From contig CANHWG010000003.1 of NCBI GenBank assembly GCA_947464335.1, forward strand, positions 1 through 64,000: DNA of 64,000 bases. The letters are read 5' to 3'. Below the pieces are notes generated by a model. It made no database searches. It was not told where the DNA came from and saw only the letters and a program-made list of their open reading frames with translations. Shown here in pieces: positions 34,898 through 43,789 of this stretch. The translations under genes and the position numbers were made by a program. The DNA is from Flavobacteriaceae bacterium. Its GTDB lineage: Bacteria; Bacteroidota; Bacteroidia; Flavobacteriales; Flavobacteriaceae. Every line of letters starts with the position of its first letter. Position 1 is the stretch's first letter.

Positions 34898-34933
34898 AAA
34901 AAAAACGTCCCGAATATTTCGGGACGTTTTTTT
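34898..34933. terminator. Bidirectional terminator between FG-GAP copy 2 and the DUF5777 gene
   Basis: AAAAAACGTCCCGAA pairs with TTCGGGACGTTTTTT across a TAT loop, with A- and T-runs on both flanks. The genes converge here. Confidence 0.9.
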
Positions 34934-34955
34934 ATTTAATTATTCTCACTTTATT

Positions 34956-35795
34956 TTAGAATACTCTTAATAAATTAAATCCAAAGAAAATATCGCCTTT
35001 AGTCCAATCTCCAGTTGTATTGCCTAAAAAACCCGCTTCATGAATTCCTTGAGAGCTACTTAAATGCATTTGAAATACATGACCTCCGGTTTCTAAATCA
35101 ACTCCCAAAGAAAGTGGATTTTTAAAAGGTGAAGTACTAGCTCTATTTAAATGAGCTGCATAATCTAAATTCACAGACCAACGCTTTGCAAATTTATACC
35201 TTCCTCCCATTCCGATAAGAAATTGACTATTGTCTTGATTGTCGTCAATAACAAAATTCTCATGCAAATAAGTTGGAGCCAATTGCAACGATAATTTATT
35301 ATTAAACTTTCTAGAAACTAATAATTGCGAAACATAAATTAATCTATTTTCAAATTCCATTTTTGGATAATTACTTTCTTTTAACGTATTATTAAAACCA
35401 ATACTTGAAAAAGCTGCTATTGCCACAGGAAAACCATTTTCTTCTTGTGATTTTAATAAAAATTTACCCGAAAAATCATAAGCCAATTCAGTTCTTCCGG
35501 CACTAACAGTCAACCAGTCACTTATACCATAAACAAATTTTAATTGAGTAACCGCATTATCAAGTCCGTACGCGCCTTCAAAACCATCCTTAAGTGAACC
35601 AAATCTATGGGCAACAATAAAATATAAATCGCCTTTTGCTGCTAATTTTGTAGATTCTAGATTTACAATTTTCAAAGCTTTAAAAGCTGATTCTACTTTG
35701 CTTTTGGATGTAGTTACTGTATCAATATCTTTTAACAAATCCTCTTGAGCAATCAAAGTAAAAGGCAACAATAGTAAAAGTGCTATTTTTTTCAT
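34956..35795 (-). CDS. DUF5777 family outer-membrane beta-barrel protein
   Basis: The 279-residue protein has a signal peptide (MKKIALLLLLPFTLIAQ). The rest has alternating aromatic and polar strands of a small beta-barrel, with NLESTKLAAKGDLYFIVAHRFG at the start and a terminal aromatic residue in DIFFGFNLLRVF, as in outer-membrane proteins. It fits DUF5777, which has no assigned role. The OB-fold gene lies 20 bases upstream on the same strand, and cytochrome plus YceI genes are divergent, a grouping I believe recurs in Bacteroidota. Confidence 0.8.
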   Translation of the reverse strand: MKKIALLLLLPFTLIAQEDLLKDIDTVTTSKSKVESAFKALKIVNLESTKLAAKGDLYFIVAHRFGSLKDGFEGAYGLDNAVTQLKFVYGISDWLTVSAGRTELAYDFSGKFLLKSQEENGFPVAIAAFSSIGFNNTLKESNYPKMEFENRLIYVSQLLVSRKFNNKLSLQLAPTYLHENFVIDDNQDNSQFLIGMGGRYKFAKRWSVNLDYAAHLNRASTSPFKNPLSLGVDLETGGHVFQMHLSSSQGIHEAGFLGNTTGDWTKGDIFFGFNLLRVF

Positions 35796-35815
35796 AATTA
35801 TTTTTGTTTATTCAT

Positions 35816-36205
35816 TTAATGATTAATGGTACATTGATCCATTTGGATCTCTTCTAAAATATCGTTGTATCCAATAACTCTACCTTTCAAAGTTATAGTA
35901 TTCTGTAATTTTATAGATTGATGTTTACCATTTGAATACCTAGCAAGTAGCTTATCATCTAACGTAATTATCATGTTTACTGAATCGATATTCGTAATTT
36001 TACCGTGAACTTCGATAGTCTTATCGCTATATTTTTTATTCGCTAAGCTATCGTTTTGTTTAAAAGCAGTATGAATTTCATTTACTGAAATTGAAAAAGA
36101 AGCAGTTTCAGTTGCAATATCTCTATGGTTTTTATAAACATAATTATAGCCAATCAAAGCCAAAGCTAAAAGGACAATTATAACAATTACTATTTTCTTT
36201 TTCAT
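35816..36205 (-). CDS. Membrane-anchored OB-fold (tRNA_anti-like) protein
   Basis: ATG 36205 is preferred over the TTG at 36214, giving 129 residues. An N-terminal helix (KIVIVIIVLLALALIGYNYVY) anchors it, and the rest is one OB-fold: VNEIHTAFKQNDSLANKKYSDKTIEVHGKI, then MIITLDDK and TLKGRVIGYNDILEEIQMDQC. This matches the tRNA_anti-like group of small envelope proteins, whose ligand is unknown. It is the first gene before DUF5777. Minus-strand boxes TAAATTTG and TAATTTTG lie just upstream. Confidence 0.75.
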   Translation of the reverse strand: MKKKIVIVIIVLLALALIGYNYVYKNHRDIATETASFSISVNEIHTAFKQNDSLANKKYSDKTIEVHGKITNIDSVNMIITLDDKLLARYSNGKHQSIKLQNTITLKGRVIGYNDILEEIQMDQCTINH

Positions 36206-36302
36206 AAAAATCAAAATTAAATTATCACAAATTTAAATTAATTAATAATAACTCAATATTTTTACTAACTTTATTATGTTTTTATAATTAAACAAAATTA
36301 CT

Positions 36303-36668
36303 ATGAATAGATTAATATCATCTTTACTTCTTATCTCTCTTGGATTACTTCAATTTGGATGCACAAATGATTCAGCATCCGACCTAGTTGAAGATTCAAT
36401 TATTGTTGAAGAAATTACGTTTACTAATACCGTAAAAAACATTGTGGACAATAACTGCATTGTTTGCCATGCAGCTACTCCAGTATTTGGAGCGCCAATG
36501 TCATTAGTTACCTATGCTGATGTTAAAAATGCAGTTCAAAATAATGGTTTACTAGATAGAATTTCAAGAGCTCAAGGTGAATCAGGATTGATGCCTATTA
36601 CAACAAGGCTACCACAAGCTACTATTGATAAAATTGAGAGTTGGGCTGAAAATGGATTTCAACAATAA
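36303..36668 (+). CDS. Monoheme cytochrome c-like lipoprotein
   Basis: The 121-residue protein has a lipoprotein signal ending LLQFGC, then an acidic linker. A short cytochrome c domain follows with the haem site CIVCH in NNCIVCHAATP. A Met ligand candidate is in SGLMPITTRLP. It is a small soluble-type electron carrier tethered to the envelope. It is followed after 5 bases by the YceI gene and is divergent from the OB-fold/DUF5777 pair. Confidence 0.85.
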   Translation: MNRLISSLLLISLGLLQFGCTNDSASDLVEDSIIVEEITFTNTVKNIVDNNCIVCHAATPVFGAPMSLVTYADVKNAVQNNGLLDRISRAQGESGLMPITTRLPQATIDKIESWAENGFQQ

Positions 36669-36673
36669 GAACT

Positions 36674-37213
36674 ATGAAAACAAATTTATTATACTTACTA
36701 ATTTTACTATGTTTGAACAGTTTTGCTCAAAACAAAATGTTAACTAAAGTAGGAAAAATTACTTTTGAAGCTTCTGTTCCTGCTTTTGAAGAAGTAAAGG
36801 CAAAAAACGAATCAGTAACTTTTGTAATAAACCCAAGTTCTGGAGAAATTGCAAGTTTAGCGTTGATTAAAGGTTTTCGATTTAAAGTGGCTTTGATGGA
36901 AGAGCATTTTAACGAAAATTATATGGAAAGCGATTCGTACCCTAAAGCTATTTTTAAAGGAAAAATTGAAAATTTTGATATAAATAAAATAACTTCAATA
37001 GCAAAAGATTACACCATTAAAGGTTCGTTAGAAATGCACGGAAAATCTAAGGACATTACAATTAAAGCAAGTATAAAAAAATCGGGGGAAGGAATTGATA
37101 TTAATTCAAACTTCACTGTAAACACAGACGATTTTGGAATAGAAATCCCAAGTGTTGTAAGTAAAAAAGTCTCCAAAAAAGTAGCCGTAAAATTTGAGGC
37201 AACCTTAAAATAA
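36674..37213 (+). CDS. YceI family periplasmic protein
   Basis: This 179-residue protein has a signal peptide (to NSFAQ) and a YceI-like lipocalin-type barrel: KVGKITFEASVPAFEEVKAKN, IKGFRFKVALMEEHFNENYMESDSYPKAIFKGKI and YTIKGSLEMHGKSKDITI. YceI proteins bind isoprenoid or similar lipids, for example polyprenoids or ubiquinone-like molecules, in structures solved. The ligand here is unknown. It is the second gene of a cytochrome-YceI pair, which fits a quinone-linked redox role. That is inference. Confidence 0.88.
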   Translation: MKTNLLYLLILLCLNSFAQNKMLTKVGKITFEASVPAFEEVKAKNESVTFVINPSSGEIASLALIKGFRFKVALMEEHFNENYMESDSYPKAIFKGKIENFDINKITSIAKDYTIKGSLEMHGKSKDITIKASIKKSGEGIDINSNFTVNTDDFGIEIPSVVSKKVSKKVAVKFEATLK

Positions 37214-37249
37214 AAATAAAGCTGTAATTATTTTACAGCTTTATTTTTT
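37214..37249. terminator. Bidirectional terminator that includes the Kir channel stop codon
   Basis: AAATAAAGCTGTAA pairs with TTACAGCTTTATTT and is flanked by A and T runs. The minus-strand channel gene ends inside the hairpin (stop at 37233-37235), so its last codons form one arm. Confidence 0.85.
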
Positions 37250-38189
37250 CATACGAATTCAGTTTGTCTATATGGAGAACTGTTTTATTTTGATTATCAC
37301 TTCTGTAAAACATGGGAGAAAATTTAGCTCCAAAAATAATTTCGTTAAATGAATATGATGTTCGCTTTACTACATTAGCACTATACATATCATCAAAAAC
37401 TTTTAAGAAAACTAATACCTCACCTTCTATTTTTTGATAATCTTCTTTTGTTAAACCATATAACGGACTGTTTTCATTGATAGGATGAACTAAAGTCCAA
37501 CTCAAATTTAATGCATTAATTTTGGATAATTCTAAATCAAGATTATAGAAAGTATTGGTCAATACTCCGTTAAAATCTATTTTCATTCCTAACGTAATTT
37601 TGACTTCACCATCACTCAAATTGGTATTCTTAAAAGGCGCCAATCTGAGCATTAAAGCAGTTCCGTCTTTATAAGGTGCAATTAGAGCATTTTCAGAAAA
37701 CTTAATATGCGCTTTGGGTTTGCTAAATCTACCATAAAATAAACCCGTTGCAATAGCAAAACTCAATAATCCGAACAAAGCTTCAACTGCAGCCACAAAA
37801 CTGGTCATAAACCCACTTGGACTTATATGCCCATACCCAACAGTAGTAAAGGTTTGAATACTAAAGAAAAACGCTTGACCAAATTTTTCAATAGAGGAAG
37901 ACGCTGTAACTCCGTTTAAATGTTCTACCCCGACAAGGTAATACAAACTGGCAAAAATAAAATTGACTAAAAAATAAAACAACGCAATGATTACTAAAAA
38001 CTTCCATCTCGGAATATTGAGCATCGTGTGATACCAACTTATGCTTTCAAAAAGACCTATTCCCGATTTTTTGACATTAGCGTTACCACTTTTAGTGATG
38101 AATCTACCTCCATAACTCGACGCATTGGTGCCAAAACCTGTATTGGCATCCGACTTTGCATTGCTGTTAACTTTTTTTAAAAAATCCAT
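37233..38189 (-). CDS. Inward-rectifier-type potassium channel (Kir family)
   Basis: The 318-residue protein has two membrane helices (FLVIIALFYFLVNFIFASLYYLV and TSFVAAVEALFGLLSFAIATGLFYGRFSKP) around a pore loop with the selectivity filter TVGYGH. The C-terminal half is the beta-rich Kir cytoplasmic domain (AHIKFSENALIAPYKDGTALMLRLAP...). The pore-flank sequence FSIQTFTTVGYGHISP fits bacterial KirBac channels. The stop of the acetyltransferase gene overlaps its start by one base (TGATG), so they are coupled. Confidence 0.93.
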   Translation of the reverse strand: MDFLKKVNSNAKSDANTGFGTNASSYGGRFITKSGNANVKKSGIGLFESISWYHTMLNIPRWKFLVIIALFYFLVNFIFASLYYLVGVEHLNGVTASSSIEKFGQAFFFSIQTFTTVGYGHISPSGFMTSFVAAVEALFGLLSFAIATGLFYGRFSKPKAHIKFSENALIAPYKDGTALMLRLAPFKNTNLSDGEVKITLGMKIDFNGVLTNTFYNLDLELSKINALNLSWTLVHPINENSPLYGLTKEDYQKIEGEVLVFLKVFDDMYSANVVKRTSYSFNEIIFGAKFSPMFYRSDNQNKTVLHIDKLNSYEKIKL

Positions 38190-38695
38190 CAGTTGTTTTT
38201 TATCAAATACTCCATAATAAAATCATCCATAACATAACTATTACCAATATCAATAATTTCTTCACCAACTAGAGTAAACCCTAGTTTTTCATAAAAAAAA
38301 CGGGAAGTATTATACTTATTCACATTCAAAAGTAAAGCATCTTGAAAATTTTGTTTTGCCTGATTTAGAATATAATCTATCAATAATTTCCCGGTTCCCT
38401 TTCCTTGTTGATTAGACAAAATATAAATCTTATGGATCTTTGTCTTTAAAGTTTGATTATAATTTAACTCATATGAAGCAAAACCAACTGGAGTTTCATT
38501 TTCTGTAGCTAAAATAAAATGATTCTTAAATTCATTGGCTTGCTTTTGTAATGACGAAACACTATAAATCATCTCCATCATATAGTCAAGCTGCTCCTTA
38601 CTTAGTATTGCTTTATAAGCAATAGGCCAAACTTCTTGAGCAATGGCTCTAATATTTATAAAATTTTTATCGGGATTTTCTACTATTGAAATCAT
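38189..38695 (-). CDS. GNAT family N-acetyltransferase
   Basis: This 168-residue protein is one GNAT domain. The acetyl-CoA loop QQGKGTGKLLIDYIL fits the (Q/R)xxGx(G/A) motif. Further marks are HKIYILSNQQ before it and NTSRFFYEKLGFTLVG after it. Substrate is unknown. It overlaps both neighbours (ATGA with the DUF1801 gene, TGATG with the channel gene), so the three genes form a tight unit. Confidence 0.88.
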   Translation of the reverse strand: MISIVENPDKNFINIRAIAQEVWPIAYKAILSKEQLDYMMEMIYSVSSLQKQANEFKNHFILATENETPVGFASYELNYNQTLKTKIHKIYILSNQQGKGTGKLLIDYILNQAKQNFQDALLLNVNKYNTSRFFYEKLGFTLVGEEIIDIGNSYVMDDFIMEYLIKNN

Positions 38696-39147
38696 TTATT
38701 AAATGCCGTTTCATATTTTTTTATCCAATCCGTTACAGAAACTCTTTTTGCTAATTCACTAATTAATTCAAAAGGAATATCATCCATCTTTTTAAATCGG
38801 ATACAACTTTTACCCATATCCAATTTAGTTTTACAATGTTTGGGATATTCAACTAAAAACCAGTTTAAAAGATTTTCATCTGCATAAATTCCCATATGAT
38901 ACAGAGCAATAAAATTCTTTTGCGAAGCCAAACTAATGAATGGCAGAGGTAATTTTGGGTCACAGTGATACCCTTTTGGATAAATAGAATGTGGTACTAC
39001 AAATCCTAACATCCCATAACACATCAGTTCTTCAAAACCTTCAGGTAGATTATTTTTAATAACTTCTCTAAGTTTAAGCATCGGTTTTTTTCTTTCTTCG
39101 GGAAGTTCTGATAAATAGTGTTCTGGAGTAAGCGCTTTAGATTGCAT
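38692..39147 (-). CDS. DUF1801 domain protein
   Basis: The 151-residue protein has the DUF1801 layout: YLSELPEERKKPMLKLREVIKNNLPEGFEELMCYGMLGFVVP, then LPLPFISLASQKNFIALYHMGIYA, GKSCIRFKKMDDIP at the end. Members are related to the YdhG/iron-chaperone-like fold; no reaction is known. It is the first gene of a three-gene overlapping unit with GNAT and Kir genes. Confidence 0.85.
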   Translation of the reverse strand: MQSKALTPEHYLSELPEERKKPMLKLREVIKNNLPEGFEELMCYGMLGFVVPHSIYPKGYHCDPKLPLPFISLASQKNFIALYHMGIYADENLLNWFLVEYPKHCKTKLDMGKSCIRFKKMDDIPFELISELAKRVSVTDWIKKYETAFNK

Positions 39148-39220
39148 CGATTTTTATTTAGTATCTCAAAAATAGAAATAATTTTAATAGATTTACGTTT
39201 TGATCATTTAACTATTGCTT

Positions 39221-40279
39221 ATGTCCAGAAATCCTTTAAGGAAAGACAAAACCTGTCTAAATTGCAATTACGTAGTTGAGAAAAGATTCTGCCCCAATTG
39301 TGGTCAAGAAAATACTGATACCCGAAAAACATTTCACCATTTATTTGTTCACTTTTTTGAAGATTTGACCCATTATGAGAATGCCTTTTGGAAAACCATC
39401 AAGAATTTAATTCTAAAACCTGCTTCACTAACCAAAGAATACCTTTCGGGCAAACGCCTTTCCTACTTAGCTCCAATACGATTATACATTTTCATTAGTT
39501 TTGTTACCTTCTTTATTATGAATGTTTTTCCAACAGATAAAGATGAATTGTTAGATATAAATCAAAACACTTCTGTGCAAATAACTGATAAAAATGGAAA
39601 AAAAATAGACAGCGTCATTTCTAAAAAAGCACTAAAAATGTCTGAATTATTAAAAGCTGAGGAAGAATCAAAAAGAAAAAATAATTTAAGCAATGAAGAG
39701 CAAAATGAAGGTTTTATAAATTTTGGGTATAAGAATTTAAAAGAATTAGATTCACTTCAAAAATTTGGTCCGGCAGAAGATAAATTAGGTGACTTTGAAT
39801 ACTATATCATAAAAAAAACGTTAGAAGTTAAAGCTAGATATAGTAAACCCGAAATGATGGAAAAATTTGCTGAGGGAATGATCCATAATTTCCCCAAAGC
39901 ATTGTTTATATATATGCCTTTGTTTGCTTTAATCTTATGGATTTTTCACGGTAAAAAACGCTGGTTCTATTTTGATCATGGTATATTTACCCTGCATTAC
40001 TTTTCTTTTTTATTACTTATTTCGCTGCTAATTTTCTTTTTCAATAAAATAATGAATTGTTTTGTCGATAATTCGGTAACTAACGTTATTCAGTTTTTTG
40101 GAAAAGGCATCTCTTATATTTGGATGTTTTATTATTTCTTTCCAGCACATCATCGCTTTTATGGTGAAACTAGAATGATATCATTTCTAAAAAGTGCAGC
40201 CATGTTTTGCATCAATATGGTTTTGATGACCATACTTCTACTAGTCTTAATTGTTTATACCTTTATTAATCTTCATTAA
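39221..40279 (+). CDS. DUF3667 membrane protein with N-terminal zinc ribbon
   Basis: ATG 39221 is taken rather than the TTG 6 bases earlier, giving 352 residues. The N-terminus is a zinc ribbon (CLNCNYVVEKRFCPNCGQ). Then comes the DUF3667 core (FHHLFVHFFEDLTHYENAFWKTIKNLILKPASLTKEYLSGKR) and four or five membrane helices separated by a charged, mainly helical loop of about 100 residues. The function is unknown. The peptidase gene begins 4 bases after the stop. Confidence 0.88.
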   Translation: MSRNPLRKDKTCLNCNYVVEKRFCPNCGQENTDTRKTFHHLFVHFFEDLTHYENAFWKTIKNLILKPASLTKEYLSGKRLSYLAPIRLYIFISFVTFFIMNVFPTDKDELLDINQNTSVQITDKNGKKIDSVISKKALKMSELLKAEEESKRKNNLSNEEQNEGFINFGYKNLKELDSLQKFGPAEDKLGDFEYYIIKKTLEVKARYSKPEMMEKFAEGMIHNFPKALFIYMPLFALILWIFHGKKRWFYFDHGIFTLHYFSFLLLISLLIFFFNKIMNCFVDNSVTNVIQFFGKGISYIWMFYYFFPAHHRFYGETRMISFLKSAAMFCINMVLMTILLLVLIVYTFINLH

Positions 40280-40283
40280 TATC

Positions 40284-41321
40284 ATGAATCAAAAAATAAT
40301 CATCCTACTTCTTTCATCATTAGTATGTATAAGCTGCTCAAGTAAAAAACCTACTTTAAATTCTGAAGTTAAAAAAACCAATTCATCCGATTATTTTCAA
40401 TCCATTTCCTTAGAGCGTTTGCAAACTAATTTAACAGTAATAGCATCCGATGAAATGGAAGGTCGTAACACCGGAACAGAAGGCCAAAAAAAAGCGGGAA
40501 GATATATCATAGATTTTTACAAAAAAAATGGCGTTGGTTTTCCTAAAGGCGCTTCAAACTATTATCAATCAATTCCAGCTTCCTATCTGAATGCAAAATA
40601 TAATGAAAACCTAAAAGATTCCGAAAATATATGGGCTTTTATTGAAGGTTCAGAAAAGCCAGAAGAAATTGTAGTTGTTTCAGCTCATTATGATCATGTT
40701 GGTGTTAAAGCTGGAGAGGTATATAATGGCGCCGATGACGACGGCTCGGGAACAGTGGCTATTATGGAAATTGCTGCAGCATTTCAAAAAGCAAAAAATG
40801 AAGGTCAAGGTCCAAAACGTTCCATTCTAATACTTCATGTAACTGGAGAAGAGCACGGATTACATGGCTCTCGTTTTTATTCTGAAAATCCGTTATTTCC
40901 ATTGGCCAATACGGTTGCTGATATCAATATTGACATGATTGGACGCAGAGATAAATTCCATGAAGACACAAACAACTATGTTTATTTAATCGGTTCTGAT
41001 TATTTATCTAGCGATTTGTTCACTATTTGTGAAGAGGTTAATAAAAAATACGACTTACTCACATTAGATTATAAATACAACGACAAAAAAGATCCTAATC
41101 GTTTTTACTATCGTTCCGATCATTATAATTTTGCTAAAAACGGTATTCCATCGGTATTCCTTTTCAACGGAACGCATGAAGATTATCACAAAGCTACTGA
41201 TGAAGTAACTAAAATTGAGTTTGATGCCCTAACCAAAAGAACGCAATATGCCTTTGCCATTGCGTGGGAAATTGCTAATAGGAAAGACAAATTAATAGTA
41301 GATAAAACAGATGGTCGATAA
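40284..41321 (+). CDS. M28 family metallopeptidase lipoprotein
   Basis: ATG 40284 begins a lipoprotein signal (LLLSSLVCISCSSKK), giving 345 residues. The M28 zinc ligands are visible in order: SAHYDHVG (His), NGADDDGSG (bridging Asp), HVTGEEHGLHGS (Glu pair), NIDMIGR (Asp) and RSDHYNFAKNGIP (His), with HEDYHKATDE near the end. It is an aminopeptidase of the envelope. Ser-Ser-Lys-Lys after the Cys lacks an acidic surface signal, so a periplasmic-facing location is likely. It is in an operon with DUF3667. Confidence 0.92.
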   Translation: MNQKIIILLLSSLVCISCSSKKPTLNSEVKKTNSSDYFQSISLERLQTNLTVIASDEMEGRNTGTEGQKKAGRYIIDFYKKNGVGFPKGASNYYQSIPASYLNAKYNENLKDSENIWAFIEGSEKPEEIVVVSAHYDHVGVKAGEVYNGADDDGSGTVAIMEIAAAFQKAKNEGQGPKRSILILHVTGEEHGLHGSRFYSENPLFPLANTVADINIDMIGRRDKFHEDTNNYVYLIGSDYLSSDLFTICEEVNKKYDLLTLDYKYNDKKDPNRFYYRSDHYNFAKNGIPSVFLFNGTHEDYHKATDEVTKIEFDALTKRTQYAFAIAWEIANRKDKLIVDKTDGR

Positions 41322-41331
41322 TTGATACAAA

Positions 41332-41362
41332 CAAAAAAAGTCCTGAAATTTCAGGACTTTTT
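41332..41362. terminator. Bidirectional terminator between the M28 gene and tRNA-His
   Basis: AAAAAGTCCTGAAA and TTTCAGGACTTTTT are perfect inverted arms with no spare loop, so about four central bases form it. It lies between convergent units. Confidence 0.85.
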
Positions 41363-41369
41363 AGTTAAG

Positions 41370-41444
41370 GGTGGCTGACCGGGTTCGAACCGGCGACCCT
41401 CGGCACCACAAACCAATACTCTAACCAGCTGAGCTACAACCACC
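41370..41444 (-). tRNA. tRNA-His (anticodon GTG)
   Basis: Read on the minus strand: acceptor GTGGTTG pairs with CAGCCAC, the D arm is GCTCAGCTGGTTAGAG, the anticodon arm TTGGT-TTGTGGT-GCCGA has anticodon GTG (plus 41407-41409), and the T arm has GGTTCGAACC. An extra 5' G opposite C73 is present, the mark of tRNA-His. CCA is not encoded, so it must be added. It stands alone with the terminator directly downstream. Confidence 0.96.
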
Positions 41445-41506
41445 ATTTTTAACGAGTGCAAATATAGTATAAATTCTATTCTACCTCCAAGAAAAAAATT
41501 AAAAAG

Positions 41507-42223
41507 TTACTTTAAATCACTTAAGCTATTGACGGCCAAATACCTTTCTACAGTGAATCCTTCAGCATATTCTACCCCAACTAATCTTCCAAAATCCTGA
41601 GAGCGATAATGAATACTTTCTAAGAAGTTTTTTGTAGCAATAGGCGTAATTGGTTCATTCGAGTTTTCTGAGTAAAACTGAGAACTATAGGCCAATATAG
41701 AAGTTGTTTTTGTATCAATAAACCCTGTAATATCAACTACAAAATCAGGCTCAATATTTTGCCATTGTAAATAATGATACACCACTTTTGGACGCCAAAC
41801 CTCTTGATTTTTACCCTCAAAATGAGTCTCTATTTTTCGTAAACCAGATAAAAAACAAGCATCTGAAACTAATTTACTTCCTTTGCTATGATCAATATGT
41901 CGGTCACGAATTGCATTGCAAAGCACAATTTCGGGTTGGTATTTTCGAATCATTTGAATGACTTTCAATTGATGTGCTTCATCGTTTACAAAAAAACCAT
42001 CGCGCATCTCTAAATTTTCTCTTACCGAAATACCTAAAATTTCTGAAGCTTTTTTTGATTCTAAATTTCTTATTTCAACCGAACCACGAGTGCCTAATTC
42101 GCCACGTGTCAAATCAATAATACCAACTTTTTTTCCCAAAGAAATTTCTTTAGCAATCGTGCCGCTACAACCTAATTCTACATCGTCTGGATGTGCTCCA
42201 AACGCTAATATATCTAATTTCAT
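41507..42223 (-). CDS. bshB1: N-acetyl-glucosaminyl-malate deacetylase BshB1 (bacillithiol)
   Basis: The 238-residue PIG-L-type deacetylase has the zinc motif GAHPDDVELG, then DLTRGELGTRGS, NAIRDRHIDHSKG (HxxH zinc ligand) and a C-terminal LAYSSQFYSEN and RSQDFGRLVGVEYAEGF, which are specific marks of BshB1. It removes acetate from GlcNAc-malate in bacillithiol synthesis, the low-molecular-weight thiol of many Bacteroidota. bshA and bshC are not in the window. Confidence 0.93.
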   Translation of the reverse strand: MKLDILAFGAHPDDVELGCSGTIAKEISLGKKVGIIDLTRGELGTRGSVEIRNLESKKASEILGISVRENLEMRDGFFVNDEAHQLKVIQMIRKYQPEIVLCNAIRDRHIDHSKGSKLVSDACFLSGLRKIETHFEGKNQEVWRPKVVYHYLQWQNIEPDFVVDITGFIDTKTTSILAYSSQFYSENSNEPITPIATKNFLESIHYRSQDFGRLVGVEYAEGFTVERYLAVNSLSDLK

Positions 42224-42281
42224 CTAATTTAAATTTATTCTGTCAGTTCATCGTAATCACAGCTCGAGTCAAAAATACATT

Positions 42282-43346
42282 TTATTGAATAATATTTTTC
42301 ATCGTCATCGATTTATTGACGGTTTCTAAATATTCTGCTGACGGTATGCTATCTTTTGTAATGCCACAACCAATGAACAACTGAGATTTATCTCTTACAA
42401 TTTTCATACAACGCAAATTTACATACAAATCAGACTGAGCTGTTTTAAAAGAAACCAAATCGAGATTTAATTCACCTAAAAATCCTGAATAATATTCTCG
42501 GTTATACCCTTCATTCTCAATAATAAATTTTTTGGCCGATTCCTTAGGCAATCCACATACTGCCGAAGTTGGGTGCAAAACTGCAATAACATTTTTTAGT
42601 AGCTTTTTAGATTTTAAAACGGCTGAAATATCTGTTTTGATATGCCAAATAGTACCCGCTTTTAAAGAATAGGGGCTGGATATTGTAATTTCTTTAACCA
42701 AATTTTCCAAACTATCTACAATATAATCAGTAACCAACTGCTGCTCTTCTGTTTCTTTCTTTTGCCAAATAATGGTATTTGATTTCGTTGCCAATTGAGT
42801 TCCTGCCAATGCCACAGTCTTTAAAATAGTTCCATCGGTTTTCAGAAATTGTTCAGGTGTAGCTCCAATCCAAGTGCCAATTTTGGGATGAAAAAAATAA
42901 TAATTGAAAGCACTGGAGTAGTGTTGAATCATTTTTCTGAAGGTCGTTTCAACATCAAAATCGGGAATCGTGATTTCTTCTTTTCTAGATACAACAACTT
43001 TTTGAAATTCATTTTTTTGGATTGAATTTAATGCCTTTTCAACTAAATCTTCAAAAAAATCTTTTCCAATTGATTTATGATCAGTAGAAATTTTAGCATC
43101 AAAAAAATAGCTTTTTTTATCAACTGATTCAACATAAACATCGGAATGTTCTATTGGAATATAGGGCGTTTCATCTGCATCAAAAGGTGCAAAAACAAAA
43201 CCTTTTTCTTCAAAAGTTTCTAAAAAATAAAGATGATCATTTTTTTGAAATAGTCCAATAATTTTATCCGAATCAGGTTTACAAAATAACACATAAGGTA
43301 ATTTTTGCTCTTGATGAATTTTGACTTTTAGAAATAAATCGGTCAT
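42282..43346 (-). CDS. menF: Isochorismate synthase
   Basis: The 354-residue chorismate-binding enzyme has the family signatures QKVVVSRKEEI, IGATPEQFL, LAGTQ and a C-terminal HPTSAVCGLPKESAKKFI, then YSGFLGEL and the LRCMKI segment. Lengths of about 350-400 fit isochorismate synthases of menaquinone synthesis. Salicylate or siderophore roles are an alternative. It overlaps the thioesterase gene (ATGA), which also fits menaquinone, where DHNA-CoA is hydrolysed. Confidence 0.88.
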   Translation of the reverse strand: MTDLFLKVKIHQEQKLPYVLFCKPDSDKIIGLFQKNDHLYFLETFEEKGFVFAPFDADETPYIPIEHSDVYVESVDKKSYFFDAKISTDHKSIGKDFFEDLVEKALNSIQKNEFQKVVVSRKEEITIPDFDVETTFRKMIQHYSSAFNYYFFHPKIGTWIGATPEQFLKTDGTILKTVALAGTQLATKSNTIIWQKKETEEQQLVTDYIVDSLENLVKEITISSPYSLKAGTIWHIKTDISAVLKSKKLLKNVIAVLHPTSAVCGLPKESAKKFIIENEGYNREYYSGFLGELNLDLVSFKTAQSDLYVNLRCMKIVRDKSQLFIGCGITKDSIPSAEYLETVNKSMTMKNIIQ

Positions 43347-43789
43347 CTTCTTCTAGGTAAAATCATGTTAGTTAACTTGCAAAGCGAAATTAATTTTCCT
43401 TCTTCATCGGTTATTTTCAACTCCCAAAGATGTAAACTTGCTCCTTTATGAATAATTTTGGCTGTACAAAAAACCGTTCCTTCCCGCTTACTTTTTAAAT
43501 GATTTGCCGAAATTTCAATACCACGCGCTTCTTGCTTTTCACTATTTATAAATAAAAAAGATGCTGCGCTTCCCACACTTTCAGCTAAAGCAACGGTTGC
43601 TCCTCCGTGAAGCAAACCCATCGGTTGATGAACTCTAGGATTTACAGGCATTTTGGCTGTTAAAAAATCTTCTCCTGCATCAATATATTCAATCTCTAAA
43701 GTGTTCATTAAGGTATTCTCACACCAGTTATTACATAGCTGGAGCATTTTTTCTTTATCAAATGTCATCGCTTTTTTTGTTTCGTTCAT
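43343..43789 (-). CDS. PaaI-type hotdog thioesterase (possible DHNA-CoA thioesterase)
   Basis: This 148-residue hotdog-fold protein has the motif HQPMGLLHGGATVALAESVGSAAS, including the HGG turn and catalytic Glu of the YdiI/PaaI group, then GIEISANHLKSKREGTVFC. Coupling by ATGA overlap to isochorismate synthase suggests it hydrolyses 1,4-dihydroxy-2-naphthoyl-CoA (MenI role), which is inference from neighbours. A general acyl- or phenylacyl-CoA thioesterase is the alternative. Confidence 0.82.
   Translation of the reverse strand: MNETKKAMTFDKEKMLQLCNNWCENTLMNTLEIEYIDAGEDFLTAKMPVNPRVHQPMGLLHGGATVALAESVGSAASFLFINSEKQEARGIEISANHLKSKREGTVFCTAKIIHKGASLHLWELKITDEEGKLISLCKLTNMILPRRR

Noticed and set aside
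42224-42281. Possible second copy of the TCGAGCGCAGTCGAGA repeat before bshB1
   Set aside because: TGTCAGTTCATCG...AGCTCGAGTC shares only scattered words; not enough to call a copy.
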